DNA of 64,000 nt. It comes from Polyangiaceae bacterium. Its GTDB lineage: Bacteria; Myxococcota_A; Polyangia; Polyangiales; Polyangiaceae. Below the pieces are notes generated by a model. The model worked only from the letters and a program-made list of their open reading frames with translations. It had not been told where the DNA came from and ran no database searches. The translations under genes and the position numbers were made by a program. The stretch covers positions 248,001-312,000 of the forward strand of contig JAHBVX010000008.1 in the NCBI GenBank assembly GCA_019637295.1, in the 5' to 3' direction. Of the stretch, positions 18,161 through 26,773 are shown piece by piece. The first letter of the stretch is position 1, and each line of letters opens with the position of its first letter.

Positions 18161-19657
18161 TTGAAGTCTAACAAACTGGAGGAGTCGCTCCACGCCGCCG
18201 ACGTGGAAGCCCTGGAACAGCGCGTGATGTCGGAGGCGCTCGAGCGCACCGGCGCGGACAGCGGCGCCCTGTTCCTCTGGGACGCGAAGCACTCGGCGTT
18301 GCGCCTGCACTTCCACGTCGTGGGCGGGCTGGTGGTGAACTTACCGGACGCCAAGCTGCGCCGCCGCACGGATGGGCGCCCCAACGGCATCGCGTTTCTC
18401 GTCTTCGACAGTGACGAGCCGTACCTGTCGAACGACACGACGGGCGATCCGCACTACGCGCGGTACTTCCTTCACGTCCTGTCGATCGCGGCGGTACCCA
18501 TTCGCTACGGCAGGAAGTGTATCGGCGTGCTGTCGGTCTCGGCGCGGGCCGCCAGCAGCTTCGCCCCCAGCGCTCTGGAAGAGCTCGACGCGCTCGCCTC
18601 GTCAGCGGCGAAGTTCCTGCGCCGGGCGCAGCTCTATCGCGCAGGCCGCGAGGCGGGCACGCGGCCGTTCCTGATCAAGGGCCTGTCGCCCGAGTGGCTG
18701 GAGGTCGAGAGGCGGCTCGAGCGGGTGGCGCCCACCAGCGCGCCCGTGCTGATCCAAGGCGAGAGCGGCACCGGAAAGGAGCTCGTGGCCAATGCCCTCT
18801 GCTTCAACAGTCCACGCGCCGAAAGGCCGCTAGTGACCGTGAACTGCGCGGCGATCCCCGACGCCTTGCTCGAGAGCGTGCTGTTCGGGCACGTCCGCGG
18901 CGCGTTCACCGGCGCGACCGGGAACAAGGTCGGTGAGTTCCAGAAGGCCCACGGCGGAACCCTGTTCCTGGATGAGCTCGGTGAGCTGCCCCTGGCGCTC
19001 CAAGCGAAGGTGCTCCGCGCGGTGGAGCTCGGCGAGGTGCAGCCGGTCGGCAGCAACGATGCGCCAAAGCGAGTGGACGTGCGCTTGATCGCGGCCACGC
19101 ACCGGGACCTCGCGAGCAGGGTGCGCGAGGGACGGTTCCGCGATGATCTCTACTACAGGCTCAGCGTCATGACCCTCGAGCTGCCGCCGCTGCGCAGCTA
19201 CAAGGGCAACCTCGAGGTGATGGCCCTCGTGTTCGTGCAGCAGGCCGCCGAGCGACACGGTCTGCCGGCACCGGTGCTGCGGCCGGACACCCTCGCGGTC
19301 CTGCACGCCTACGACTTCCCGGGAAACGTGCGCGAGCTGAAGAACGCGATGGAGCACGCGGTGATCATGGCAGCTGGCGAGGAGCTTGCGCCCGGGCACC
19401 TGCCGCGGTCCATGTCCTCGGTCGTCGCCCCCGCCGCGCCCGCGACGTCGCCTGTCCGCAAGACGCTGCGCGAGCTGCGGGAAGAGTGGCTCGCTCCCCT
19501 CGAGCATCGCTACCTTCGAGAGCTACTGGCCGAGTGCGGCGGGAACGTGCGCGCCGCCGCGCGCCTCGCGGACGTGGACGCCGTCACCCTCTACCGCTTG
19601 ATCGAGCGCCGCGGGCTCGGGCGCTCACGCCGTCGTGGGCCGCCGCCGCCGGCGTGA
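18161..19657 (+). CDS. GAF-type sigma-54-dependent transcriptional activator
   Basis: 498 residues from a TTG at 18161; the frame opens only at 18143 and has no ATG until well inside the domain, so the start is uncertain. Residues about 10-160 form a GAF-like sensor (GALFLWDAKHSALRLHFHVVGG ... IAAVPIRYGRKCIGVLSVSA). The AAA+ domain has Walker A GESGTGKE (200-207), the sigma-54 loop GAFTGA (247-252), Walker B GTLFLDELGEL, the R-fingers REGRFRDDLYYRLSVMTLELPPLR and FPGNVRELKNAMEHAV. A C-terminal Fis-type HTH (ECGGNVRAAARLADVDAVTLYRLIERRG) follows. There is no receiver or FHA domain. Upstream bases 18090-18170 are strikingly AT-rich, perhaps its promoter. Confidence 0.85.
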   Translation: MKSNKLEESLHAADVEALEQRVMSEALERTGADSGALFLWDAKHSALRLHFHVVGGLVVNLPDAKLRRRTDGRPNGIAFLVFDSDEPYLSNDTTGDPHYARYFLHVLSIAAVPIRYGRKCIGVLSVSARAASSFAPSALEELDALASSAAKFLRRAQLYRAGREAGTRPFLIKGLSPEWLEVERRLERVAPTSAPVLIQGESGTGKELVANALCFNSPRAERPLVTVNCAAIPDALLESVLFGHVRGAFTGATGNKVGEFQKAHGGTLFLDELGELPLALQAKVLRAVELGEVQPVGSNDAPKRVDVRLIAATHRDLASRVREGRFRDDLYYRLSVMTLELPPLRSYKGNLEVMALVFVQQAAERHGLPAPVLRPDTLAVLHAYDFPGNVRELKNAMEHAVIMAAGEELAPGHLPRSMSSVVAPAAPATSPVRKTLRELREEWLAPLEHRYLRELLAECGGNVRAAARLADVDAVTLYRLIERRGLGRSRRRGPPPPA

Positions 19658-19881
19658 AGCGAGCGCACGCGCGAAGGCCACGCCGGCCAGCGCCAGGAAT
19701 CCGAGCACCCGGCGGCCTCGGACACCATCCCGGGCCCTGCGATGAACCACAGGGTGGCGAGCGGGACACCGAAGCACACCGTCGCGGTCAGAGAGTGTTG
19801 CCAGCGAACAAGCATGGTTGCCAAGCAAGCAAACCAAGGGCCACACCCGCGTGGCACACCGTGGCGCATCTCATCGCGCAA
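19625..19881 (-). pseudogene. Possible frameshifted small two-helix membrane protein
   Basis: One reverse frame from about 19881 reads a hydrophobic helix (SLTATVCFGVPLATLWFIAG) then turns into Trp/Arg-rich nonsense; the neighbouring frame continues with VLGFLALAGVAFARALASRRRRR, a good second helix with a basic end, stopping at 19625. A single-base change near 19715 would join them into one short protein. It overlaps the 3' end of the sigma-54 activator gene by 33 bases. It may be a real decayed gene or coincidence. Confidence 0.25.
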
Positions 19882-19890
19882 GCCAACCCA

Positions 19891-20616
19891 TCAGTGCGGC
19901 CGCGGCGGCTCGGCGAAGATCAGGGTGAAGCGCGTGAGCTCGCGGGCGGAGATGACGAGATCGAGATCGTGATCCTGCCAGAACGCTCCGTAGATCCGGT
20001 CCAGCGGCAGGGTCTGCAGCGAATGCGTGGTAGCGAGCTCGGCTGAGCCGAAGCGGCGCAGGGGGAAGGCGACCCGGCTCGCCGAAGAGCTCACGCGCTC
20101 GACGATCTGCACGCGCCCTTCGCGACGCTGGGCAGCGTCGACGTAGATGTAGTGACAGGAGTTCGGGTCGAGGGTCACCACGGGGTAGCCGTACGAAGCT
20201 CCCGGCAGCGCTGAGCCGACGCCGAAGGGATGTGCGAGCTCCTCCGTCGCTGACTCCACCGGTCCGAGGGCAATGCGGAGGGGTGCCGGATCTCCAGCGA
20301 GGGTCAGTCGAGCCGCGTGGCGCCGCCCGCTCTCTTCGTCCAGGTCTTCGAGCTCGAACCTGAGCTCCATCGCATCCCGCGTGACCCTCACCTCGGCGCC
20401 GTCCGTCAACCCGATCACCCGGCCACCCTGGTGCAGCGCCAGCGGTACCTCCCCGCGAGCGGGGCCGTCCGGGACCTCGCGCGCGTCTCCGCTGGCGGGC
20501 TCGACGACGACCGACGGTGGGGGGCCGAGCGCCTGAGGCGAGCAGGCCGCCAGCGACGCCGCTACGACACGGGCCGCGCCGCGCAGCGCGGCGTTCCACC
20601 TCACCGCGTACCCCAT
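19891..20616 (-). CDS. Secreted lipoprotein of unknown function
   Basis: 241 residues from ATG 20616. Signal peptide with lipobox (V-V-A-A-S-L-A-A-C) then a Pro/Glu-rich spacer and a globular domain of about 200 residues (GEVPLALHQGGRVIGLTDGAEVRVTRDAMELRFELEDLDEESGRRHAARLTLAG ... YPVVTLDPNSCHYIYVDAAQRREGRVQIVERVSSSASRVAFPLRRFG). Beta-rich character; no known motif. An upstream in-frame extension is low-complexity and unlikely. It follows the proline-rich membrane protein gene at 20673 on the same strand (56-base gap), so the three reverse genes from 22435 down to 19891 may be one operon. Confidence 0.7.
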   Translation of the reverse strand: MGYAVRWNAALRGAARVVAASLAACSPQALGPPPSVVVEPASGDAREVPDGPARGEVPLALHQGGRVIGLTDGAEVRVTRDAMELRFELEDLDEESGRRHAARLTLAGDPAPLRIALGPVESATEELAHPFGVGSALPGASYGYPVVTLDPNSCHYIYVDAAQRREGRVQIVERVSSSASRVAFPLRRFGSAELATTHSLQTLPLDRIYGAFWQDHDLDLVISARELTRFTLIFAEPPRPH

Positions 20617-20672
20617 GGCTGCGCGATCCTCACCTCGCCGAGCATAAGCGCGCGGGACCTCCCCGTGCACGG

Positions 20673-21314
20673 CTACCGAAGTGGCCGGCTCTCCACGGCG
20701 GGAGCCGAGCGACCGAACATCACCCAGCCGATGGGGGTGAGCACGGCTCCGCCAATCATTCCGGTCAGCCCCAGGGTGATCAGCGTGCCACCTTCCCGGC
20801 CCTCGAGCTCTCTCTGGACTCCCGCGACCGCGAGCAGCGCTCCACCCGCCATGGCGACGATGCCGCCGATGCCGAGGCCGAGCCCGGTGTTCCGGGTGCT
20901 CTGAGACCGCGGCGTGACCCACAGCTCTGTCGGTCCACTCACGCTCACCTTGCGCCGGCCGCCTACGTGCTCGTTCGACCCCTCGACCGCCACGAAGTAC
21001 TCCCGTGGTGCAACGTAGGACAGGCACTGCCCGACACACCGGAACAGGGGAGCGCCCTTCTTCTCCAGGCTGAGGGAGAGCACGGCGTCCGACGAGGAGG
21101 CGTGTACGATCACGGGCACGAAGCCCGGCGGCGGCAGCGGCGGCGGAGCAGCGGCGGGTGGCGCGGGGGGCCCCGGCGGAGCAGGGGGCGGCGGAGCGGG
21201 CTCGGGCGTCTCCGCGGGCTCCGGCTCGCTGGTCTCCCACTCCTGGGCCACCGCCTGCGGGGCCAGCGCGAGTGCGACGGCCGAGCCCAGGAACGCGACG
21301 CCGCGTGCCCTCAT
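20673..21314 (-). CDS. Envelope protein with signal peptide, Pro-rich linker and two C-terminal helices
   Basis: 213 residues from ATG 21314, chosen because ATG overlaps the stop of the preceding gene (ATGA). Signal peptide MRARGVAFLGSAVALALAPQAVA with an A-x-A cleavage site, then about 45 residues of P/A/E (TonB-like periplasm-spanning linker), a small domain (FVPVIVHASSSDAVLSLSLEKKGAPLFRCVGQCLSYVAPREYFVAVEGS ... RKVSVSGPTELWVTPRS) resembling PEGA-type beta units, and two hydrophobic helices (LGLGIGGIVAMAGGALLAVAGV, TLITLGLTGMIGGAVLTPIGWVMFG). This architecture recurs in Polyangiales. Function unknown; probably an envelope protein. Confidence 0.75.
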   Translation of the reverse strand: MRARGVAFLGSAVALALAPQAVAQEWETSEPEPAETPEPAPPPPAPPGPPAPPAAAPPPLPPPGFVPVIVHASSSDAVLSLSLEKKGAPLFRCVGQCLSYVAPREYFVAVEGSNEHVGGRRKVSVSGPTELWVTPRSQSTRNTGLGLGIGGIVAMAGGALLAVAGVQRELEGREGGTLITLGLTGMIGGAVLTPIGWVMFGRSAPAVESRPLR

Positions 21315-22435
21315 GGTCGATCGATCCACAGCAGGTCCGCGACGAAGGCGCTGCCGCAGTCGCGCACGCGGGTGGGGCTGTCCTCCTCCGAGCCGTCCGC
21401 GGCGACGATCTCGATGTGGCTGCAGCTCTGCGTCTCGCCGTACAGGAACGCGACCTTCTGGCCGTCCGGCGAGAATCGCGCGTTGGTCCCCGAGCGATCC
21501 GCCACGCGCACCGCCTCGCTACCGTCGAGCTTGGAGACCCAGAGCTTGCTCTGGTCCGCCGAGTTCTGGAACACCATCCGCTGAAAGTCCGGTGAAATGT
21601 CCTGCAGTGTCGCGCTCGGCCTGACGTCGAGCTCCTCGTCGGTCGACAGCGAGCGGCGGACGATGGTTCGCTGCTGGCTACCGCCGGCGATGAGGATACG
21701 CGTGAAGTAGACCAGGGTCTCGTCAGCGCTCGGAACGGGGTGCAGCTCGAGTCGCCCGCTGACGACAGGAGTCAGCAGCTCGAACGCGCCGTCCGCGACC
21801 TGGAGCCGACCCAGCTGATAGCCCTTGTTCACCCACTGCTGCGCGGCGTTCTGCTCGAAGTCGTAGCGTCGGCAGACGTACAGGGCCGAGCTGGTCGCGT
21901 TGAAGCGGTGACACTCGTCGTTGAGGTTGCCCCAGGACAGCACGCTCGCGCTCTGGGTCGCCGTGTCGTAGAGCCAGGTGTGCTGAATGGCGTCCCCCAG
22001 GGCGATGCCATAGTTCTGCGCTTGCTGGGGGTCGCCGCAGGCGAAGGCCAGCCGACTGGCGTCGGCGTTGGCGCCCAGGCTCCAAATCCGGTAGGCGCGA
22101 AAAACGACGGCCTCGCCGCCGCCGTCGACGCCGATGCGCGACACGGTGTTTGGAGACGCGTTCCAGTCGCTGAACAGCAGCTGCTCGCCGCTGGGCAGCG
22201 CCGAGCCGGCGGAGAACGAGACGTCTGCGGGCTCGGGCTTGGGGTAGCTGGGCGCGCCCGCCGCGCCGCTGCTCCCCGCCGCGCCCGCGCTGCCCGCGCT
22301 GCCCCCGGAGGCGCCGCCACCCGCGCCCGCTGCGCCTGCCGCACCGCCGCTCCCGGCGCTCGAGCCGCCTCCGTCGCAACCGCAAAGCAGCGCCGCCCAG
22401 GCGAGCGACGCCAAGCCACGTAGGAGTGCGCCCAT
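21311..22435 (-). CDS. Lipoprotein with TolB/WD40-like beta-propeller repeats
   Basis: 374 residues from ATG 22435. Signal peptide MGALLRGLASLAWAALLCGC (lipobox L-L-C-G-C) and a linker of about 45 G/A/S residues precede a propeller-like domain: repeats end in phrases such as NADASRLAFACGDP, VPSADETLVYFTRI, ISPDFQRMVFQNSADQSKLWVSKLDGSEAVRVADRSGTNARFSPDGQKVAFLYG. The 'SPDGQKVAF' and 'LWVSKLDG' pattern is that of TolB/PD40 repeats. Exported and membrane-anchored; partner unknown. A TTG start 15 bases upstream is possible. Divergent from the Nramp-like gene across 81 bases. Confidence 0.75.
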   Translation of the reverse strand: MGALLRGLASLAWAALLCGCDGGGSSAGSGGAAGAAGAGGGASGGSAGSAGAAGSSGAAGAPSYPKPEPADVSFSAGSALPSGEQLLFSDWNASPNTVSRIGVDGGGEAVVFRAYRIWSLGANADASRLAFACGDPQQAQNYGIALGDAIQHTWLYDTATQSASVLSWGNLNDECHRFNATSSALYVCRRYDFEQNAAQQWVNKGYQLGRLQVADGAFELLTPVVSGRLELHPVPSADETLVYFTRILIAGGSQQRTIVRRSLSTDEELDVRPSATLQDISPDFQRMVFQNSADQSKLWVSKLDGSEAVRVADRSGTNARFSPDGQKVAFLYGETQSCSHIEIVAADGSEEDSPTRVRDCGSAFVADLLWIDRP

Positions 22436-22516
22436 CGAATCCGGAGCCAACCACGAGGTCCGCTCTCGCGCAACCCGAGGTCAAACGGCTATGCTGCTGC
22501 CGCCGAGCGAGGGACG

Positions 22517-23788
22517 ATGCCCAATACCCGCGGAGTGCTGCAGGCCCTGGGCCCGGGGCTATTGTTCGCCGCGGCGGCCGTCGGGGTCTCGCATCTGGTG
22601 CAGTCCACCCGCGCGGGCGCGGCGCTCGGGCTGACCCTCGTCACGACGGTGCTGCTGGCGAACGCCATGAAGTACCCGGCGTTTCGCTTCGGGCCGCACT
22701 ACGCCGCGGCGACCGGGACCTCGCTGCTCGAAGGCTACCGTCGCCAGGGGCGGTGGGCCCTCGTGCTGTACGCGGGGCTCACGGTAGCCACGATGTTCAC
22801 CGTGCTGGCCGCGGTGACGATCGTGACCGCGGGCCTGCTCATCGCGGTGCTCGGCCTGCGCGTCAGCCCGCTGTGGGTGTCCGTCGGCTTGGTGAGCACC
22901 TGCGCGCTGCTGCTGGGGGTCGGGCGCTACCACTGGCTCGATCGCGTCACGAAGGTGCTCGTGGCGGTGCTCACCGTCAGCACGCTGGTGGCCACGGCCC
23001 TCGCTCTGCCTCGCGTCGACTTCAGCACGTTCCGGTTGCTCCCTCCCGTCGGCGAGCTCGACCGTGCGAGCTTGTTCTTCATCGCCGCGCTCGTCGGCTG
23101 GATGCCCTCGGCCATCGACGTCGCCGTGTGGCAGAGCCTATGGACCCTCGCACGCGGGAAGGACAGCGGCCACGCGCCGACGCTGCGCGAGAGCAGCATC
23201 GACTTTCACATCGGCTACATCGGTACGGCCGTGCTCGCGCTGTGCTTCCTGCTCATGGGCGCGGGCGTGATGCACGGCACGGGCCGCGCCTTCCCGGATG
23301 GGCCAGGGGCCTTCGCGGCGACGGTGATCGATCTCTACGCGGCGAGCCTCGGCGAAGCGAGTCGGCCACTGATCGGCACCGCGGCCTTCGCGGTGATGTT
23401 CTCCACGGTGCTCACGGTGGTTGACGGTTTCCCGCGGGCCATCGCCGTGCTTGTGGCCAGGCTGCGCGGGCCGGAGACCGGCGCCCACTTCGAGCTCGAT
23501 GAGCCCGCTCAGAAGCGAACCTACTGGATCGCGCTGGCCGTGCTGTCCGTGGGCGCGCTCTTGGTCATCAGCGCCATGATGCAGTCCCTCAAGACGCTGG
23601 TCGACGTGGCCACGACGCTGTCCTTCCTCACCGCGCCCGTGCTCAGCGTGCTCAACCACCGCGCGGTGCTCGGCCCCGAAGTGCCCGCGGCTGCAAGACC
23701 CAAGCCGTGGTTGGTGCTGGCCAGCATCGCTGGCATCGCCTGTCAGGCAGCGTTCGCTGTGGCCTACCTGGCCATACGCTACGGCTGA
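22517..23788 (+). CDS. Nramp-superfamily transporter-like protein without the DPGN metal motif
   Basis: 423 residues with about 11 membrane helices. It begins LGPGLLFAAAAVGVSHLVQSTRAGA, which aligns without gaps to Nramp TM1 (GPGxxAAxAxIDPGNxxTxxQAGA) except that DPGN is GVSH. TM6 keeps a Met-Pro (VGWMPSAIDVAVWQS) where Nramp has MPH. The next-door phrases MKYPAFRFGPHYAAATGTSLLEGY and AFAVMFSTVLTVVDGFPRAIA are also Nramp-like. Loss of Asp and Asn ligands means divalent manganese/iron transport is not expected by the standard mechanism; substrate is unknown. The stop overlaps the convergent TPR gene by 10 bases. Confidence 0.75.
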   Translation: MPNTRGVLQALGPGLLFAAAAVGVSHLVQSTRAGAALGLTLVTTVLLANAMKYPAFRFGPHYAAATGTSLLEGYRRQGRWALVLYAGLTVATMFTVLAAVTIVTAGLLIAVLGLRVSPLWVSVGLVSTCALLLGVGRYHWLDRVTKVLVAVLTVSTLVATALALPRVDFSTFRLLPPVGELDRASLFFIAALVGWMPSAIDVAVWQSLWTLARGKDSGHAPTLRESSIDFHIGYIGTAVLALCFLLMGAGVMHGTGRAFPDGPGAFAATVIDLYAASLGEASRPLIGTAAFAVMFSTVLTVVDGFPRAIAVLVARLRGPETGAHFELDEPAQKRTYWIALAVLSVGALLVISAMMQSLKTLVDVATTLSFLTAPVLSVLNHRAVLGPEVPAAARPKPWLVLASIAGIACQAAFAVAYLAIRYG

Positions 23789-24618
23789 GGGCTCTCGACC
23801 ACGACCGGTGGCAGCTTGTTCTTCAGGTCCTTGGCCCGGGACGCCCACTGCTTGTCCCGCTTCTGAACGTGCTCCGGCGAGGACTGATACAGCTCGAGCG
23901 CGTGCTCCAGGACGTCGCGCGCGCGGTCGTAGCGGCCGTCCTCGACCAGGTAGTGGGCGAGCGCCATGTGGTGGTTCATGCGACGGCTCACGCTGGTGAG
24001 CCCCTCGAGCAGCTCGATGACATCCTGGTGTTGACCGTTGCCCCACAGCGCCTCGGCGTAGTCGAGCGCCGCCGAGTAGTCGCGGTAAGCATTGTCCATG
24101 CGCAGCAAGCGATCCAGCAGTTCGGTGGCCTCCGCGAAGTCTTGACGGCTCATGGCGCAGCGCGCCAGGCCGTGGAGCGCCTGCTTGTTGTCCGGGTCGT
24201 TGGCCAGCGCGTCGCGGTACAGCGGCGTGGCGTCGTCGCACTGGTCGTTCTCTTCCAAGGCGTCGGCGAGCGTGAGCTTGTTGGCCAGGCTGGGGGTCGT
24301 GTCGACCTGCGACTTGAGCTGCGCGAGCTGGCCTCGCCTTGGCGCCTTGGCCCCGCGCTTGCCGAGGCCGTAGTCCTTCACCTTGACCAGCGCGAAATAG
24401 ATCACGCCGCCGAAGGGCACGAGCAGGATGATGAAGAGCCAGTACAGCTCAGCGCGTCGACGCACGGCGTCGACGATCATCCAGAGGTTGAAGGCGATGG
24501 CGGCGTAGTAGAACAGCACCGGGTCCCGAAAGATTTCGGCGAAAGCGCGCAGTGTCAAGCGGCCGGGCGCGGGCCCGTGACCGCGCCGCGGGCGGTCCGC
24601 ACAGATAGCACCGGCCAC
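23779..24618 (-). CDS. Membrane-anchored TPR protein (PLD-N-like helices plus TPR repeats)
   Basis: 279 residues from a GTG at 24618, five bases after the EamA gene stop; a TTG about 60 bases downstream (LTLRAFAEIF) is an alternative start. Residues about 33-78 contain two membrane helices, FYYAAIAFNLWMIVDAVRRR and LYWLFIILLVPFGGVIYFALV, resembling PLD nuclease N-terminal (PLDc_N) modules. Residues about 100-265 form TPR-like helical repeats (LANKLTLADALEENDQCDDATPLYRDALANDPDNKQALHGLARC, DFAEATELLDRLLRMD, YDRARDVLEHALELYQ). Probably a scaffold for protein-protein contacts at the inner membrane. It is in an apparent operon with the EamA gene. Confidence 0.78.
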   Translation of the reverse strand: MAGAICADRPRRGHGPAPGRLTLRAFAEIFRDPVLFYYAAIAFNLWMIVDAVRRRAELYWLFIILLVPFGGVIYFALVKVKDYGLGKRGAKAPRRGQLAQLKSQVDTTPSLANKLTLADALEENDQCDDATPLYRDALANDPDNKQALHGLARCAMSRQDFAEATELLDRLLRMDNAYRDYSAALDYAEALWGNGQHQDVIELLEGLTSVSRRMNHHMALAHYLVEDGRYDRARDVLEHALELYQSSPEHVQKRDKQWASRAKDLKNKLPPVVVESPQP

Positions 24619-24623
24619 AGCGC

Positions 24624-25514
24624 TCAGGGACCGGAATTTTCGGGACTCGGAGCGGCGGGCCGCCGCACCAGCACCAGCACACCCGAGACGATGAGGAGGG
24701 CTCCGAGCGCGCTGGTGAGCCCGGGCCGCTCGCCGAACACCAGAAACCCCAAGCCAGCCGCGAACAGGATCTGCACGTACCCGATGGTGGTCGCCCGTCC
24801 CGCCGGCACCAGCGCCAGCCCCATGGTGAGCAGCACCTGCGACACCTGCGTGGCGACCCCGAGACCAAGGAGCAACAGCCAGCCCGTCGCCGACGGCGTG
24901 CGCCAGCTCGCGATGGCGAACGGCAGCGTGGCCGGCACCGCTACCAGCGGAAAGTAGAAGACGATCACGTGTGGGTCGTCCGTCAGGCGCAGCCGCCGCA
25001 CGGTGGTGTAGGCGAAGGCGCTGAAGGTCGCGCCCCCGAGCGCCGCCAGCACCCCCGACAGCGGCGCGACGTTGGCAGCGCCAAACAAGACGGCGGGTCG
25101 GGCGATCAAGACGGTACCCGCGAGGGCCAGCGCGATCGCGATCAGCACCGAGGGACGGATGGCTTCACGCAGGAAGAACGCGGCCACGAGCGCCGTCAGC
25201 AGCGGGTTGAGGTAGTGGATCACCGTGGCTTCGGCGAGCGGCAAGACCGTCAGCGCGTAGAAGAAGCAGCCCAGGCCTCCCACGCCCAGCACGGCGCGCA
25301 GCAGCAGGCGCTTCTTGTCGTTGCCCCAGGGCGAGATGCGCCGGTGAGCCAGCCACGTGGCAGACAGCACCAGCGTGACGACGCCGCGCGCCAGCACCAG
25401 GGTGGCGACCGGCAGCTCTTCGCCGGCCAGCTTCACCTGCACGCTCATCAGGCTGAACCCGAGCGCGCTGCCGATGAGCAAGGCCACGCCGCGCTGGTCG
25501 TCCGTGCGGGTCAC
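24624..25514 (-). CDS. EamA/DMT-superfamily transporter
   Basis: 296 residues, ten hydrophobic helices in two similar halves of about five, the pattern of two EamA domains. Typical phrases: GVALLIGSALGFSLMSVQVKLAG (helix 1), LPLAEATVIHYLNPLLTALVAAFFLREAIRP (end of first EamA unit) and LVPAGRATTIGYVQILFAAGLGFLVFGERPGLTSALGALLIVSGVLVLV (end of second). Members export metabolites such as amino acids or nucleotide sugars; substrate cannot be predicted. The start is GTG 25514. It is divergent from the Cys-rich lipoprotein at 25676 over a 161-base gap that must hold both promoters; I see no clear operator there. Confidence 0.88.
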   Translation of the reverse strand: MTRTDDQRGVALLIGSALGFSLMSVQVKLAGEELPVATLVLARGVVTLVLSATWLAHRRISPWGNDKKRLLLRAVLGVGGLGCFFYALTVLPLAEATVIHYLNPLLTALVAAFFLREAIRPSVLIAIALALAGTVLIARPAVLFGAANVAPLSGVLAALGGATFSAFAYTTVRRLRLTDDPHVIVFYFPLVAVPATLPFAIASWRTPSATGWLLLLGLGVATQVSQVLLTMGLALVPAGRATTIGYVQILFAAGLGFLVFGERPGLTSALGALLIVSGVLVLVRRPAAPSPENSGP

Positions 25515-25675
25515 GGCGCGTTATAGTGCAGACCCCCAGGGGCGCCGCCCGTGAAAGCGAGTTCGCAGGCCTGGGGTGAAGCGGCCGTCTCGCTGCTACC
25601 CCCCTGCGCAGGAATGGCGGGTGACCCGGGCGGCACGCGCCTTGCTATCGTGGCGGGCAGCATGGAGGTGTCGTC

Positions 25676-26773
25676 ATGAGTCGAGGACTGTGGACCGGGG
25701 CTTCGATCGTTGGATCCCTCTTGCTGATGGGCGCCTGCGGCTCCAGCAGCAGTGACGGCGGAGGTGCCAAGAACGTACCCCTCAGCGACGTCCCGCCGCT
25801 GTACGCCGACGCGCTGTGCTCCGCGCTCGAGGCGTGCCTCGGCGGCGTGATGGACTCCTTCCTGGGCGGCGCTGACTGCCGCGAAGTGACCACGGCGCGC
25901 ATCCAGGACGACTTCGCGTCGCTGTCCCAAGCAGTGCTCGACGGCCGCGCGAAGTACGACGGCACGAAGATCCAGGCGTGCGCGAGCGCCATCAAGGCGC
26001 TGGGGTGCGCCATCGATCAGGCGCCAGAGGCGTGCGTCAGCGCGCTCGATGGCACCGCGGCGGTGGGTGACGACTGCACGCGAGACTACGAGTGCAAGGG
26101 CAGTGATACCTATTGCAAGGTGGGGTCGAGCTGCCCCGGCACCTGCGCCCAGCGCGAGAGCGCGGGAGCGGACTGTTCAGACGACGACCACTGCGCAGTG
26201 GGGCTGAAGTGCACCCTGGGCAAGTGCGCCGTGCCGGGCAAGGCGGGACAGGCGTGTGGCGGCAGCGCGGCCACCGAGTGCGCCATGGGGCTGCTCTGCT
26301 CGGGCGGAGACGACGGCGAGGTCGGAACCTGTCTGGACGTGGCCACGGCCTTCTCCGCCAAGGAAGGCGAGGACTGCTTCACCAACGCCAAGTTCTGCGA
26401 GCTGGAGCTGCGCTGCACCATCGAAGGGTACGACCCGGTGGCGCAGGCCGTGATCGCGAAGTGTCGCAAGCCGGTGGCCGCCGGAGCGGCGTGCAACCCC
26501 GGTTTCCCGGACCCGTGCCCGACCGGGCAGTACTGCTCACGACCGAGCGCGACCTCCTTCGACGGCACCTGCTCCGCCTCACCCACCGCGGGACAGCCCT
26601 GCGCCTCGGATCTCTCGAACGAGCCCGCCATCTGCGCGCCGGGCCTCGCCTGCGACGGCGGTACCTGCCGTGCGCTGCAGAACCTCGGTGGTGCCTGCCA
26701 GAACCCTGCCGTCTGCTACAGCGAGAAGTGCGACGGCGGCAAGTGCGTCCCGGGCAACGGCTGCGAGCCGTAA
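25676..26773 (+). CDS. Cys-rich repeat lipoprotein
   Basis: 365 residues. Signal peptide MSRGLWTGASIVGSLLLMGAC has lipobox L-M-G-A-C. The mature part has over 35 cysteines in repeated blocks such as GDDCTRDYECKGSDTYC, GADCSDDDHCAVGLKCTLGKC, GQACGGSAATECAMGLLC, GAACNPGFPDPCPTGQYC and GGACQNPAVCYSEKCDGGKC, the 'G..C.....C..GL.C....C' pattern seen in many Myxococcota surface proteins (Dickkopf/EGF-like in spacing). This is a disulfide-rich exported protein; function unknown. A GGAGGTG ribosome site lies just upstream of the ATG. Confidence 0.8.
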   Translation: MSRGLWTGASIVGSLLLMGACGSSSSDGGGAKNVPLSDVPPLYADALCSALEACLGGVMDSFLGGADCREVTTARIQDDFASLSQAVLDGRAKYDGTKIQACASAIKALGCAIDQAPEACVSALDGTAAVGDDCTRDYECKGSDTYCKVGSSCPGTCAQRESAGADCSDDDHCAVGLKCTLGKCAVPGKAGQACGGSAATECAMGLLCSGGDDGEVGTCLDVATAFSAKEGEDCFTNAKFCELELRCTIEGYDPVAQAVIAKCRKPVAAGAACNPGFPDPCPTGQYCSRPSATSFDGTCSASPTAGQPCASDLSNEPAICAPGLACDGGTCRALQNLGGACQNPAVCYSEKCDGGKCVPGNGCEP

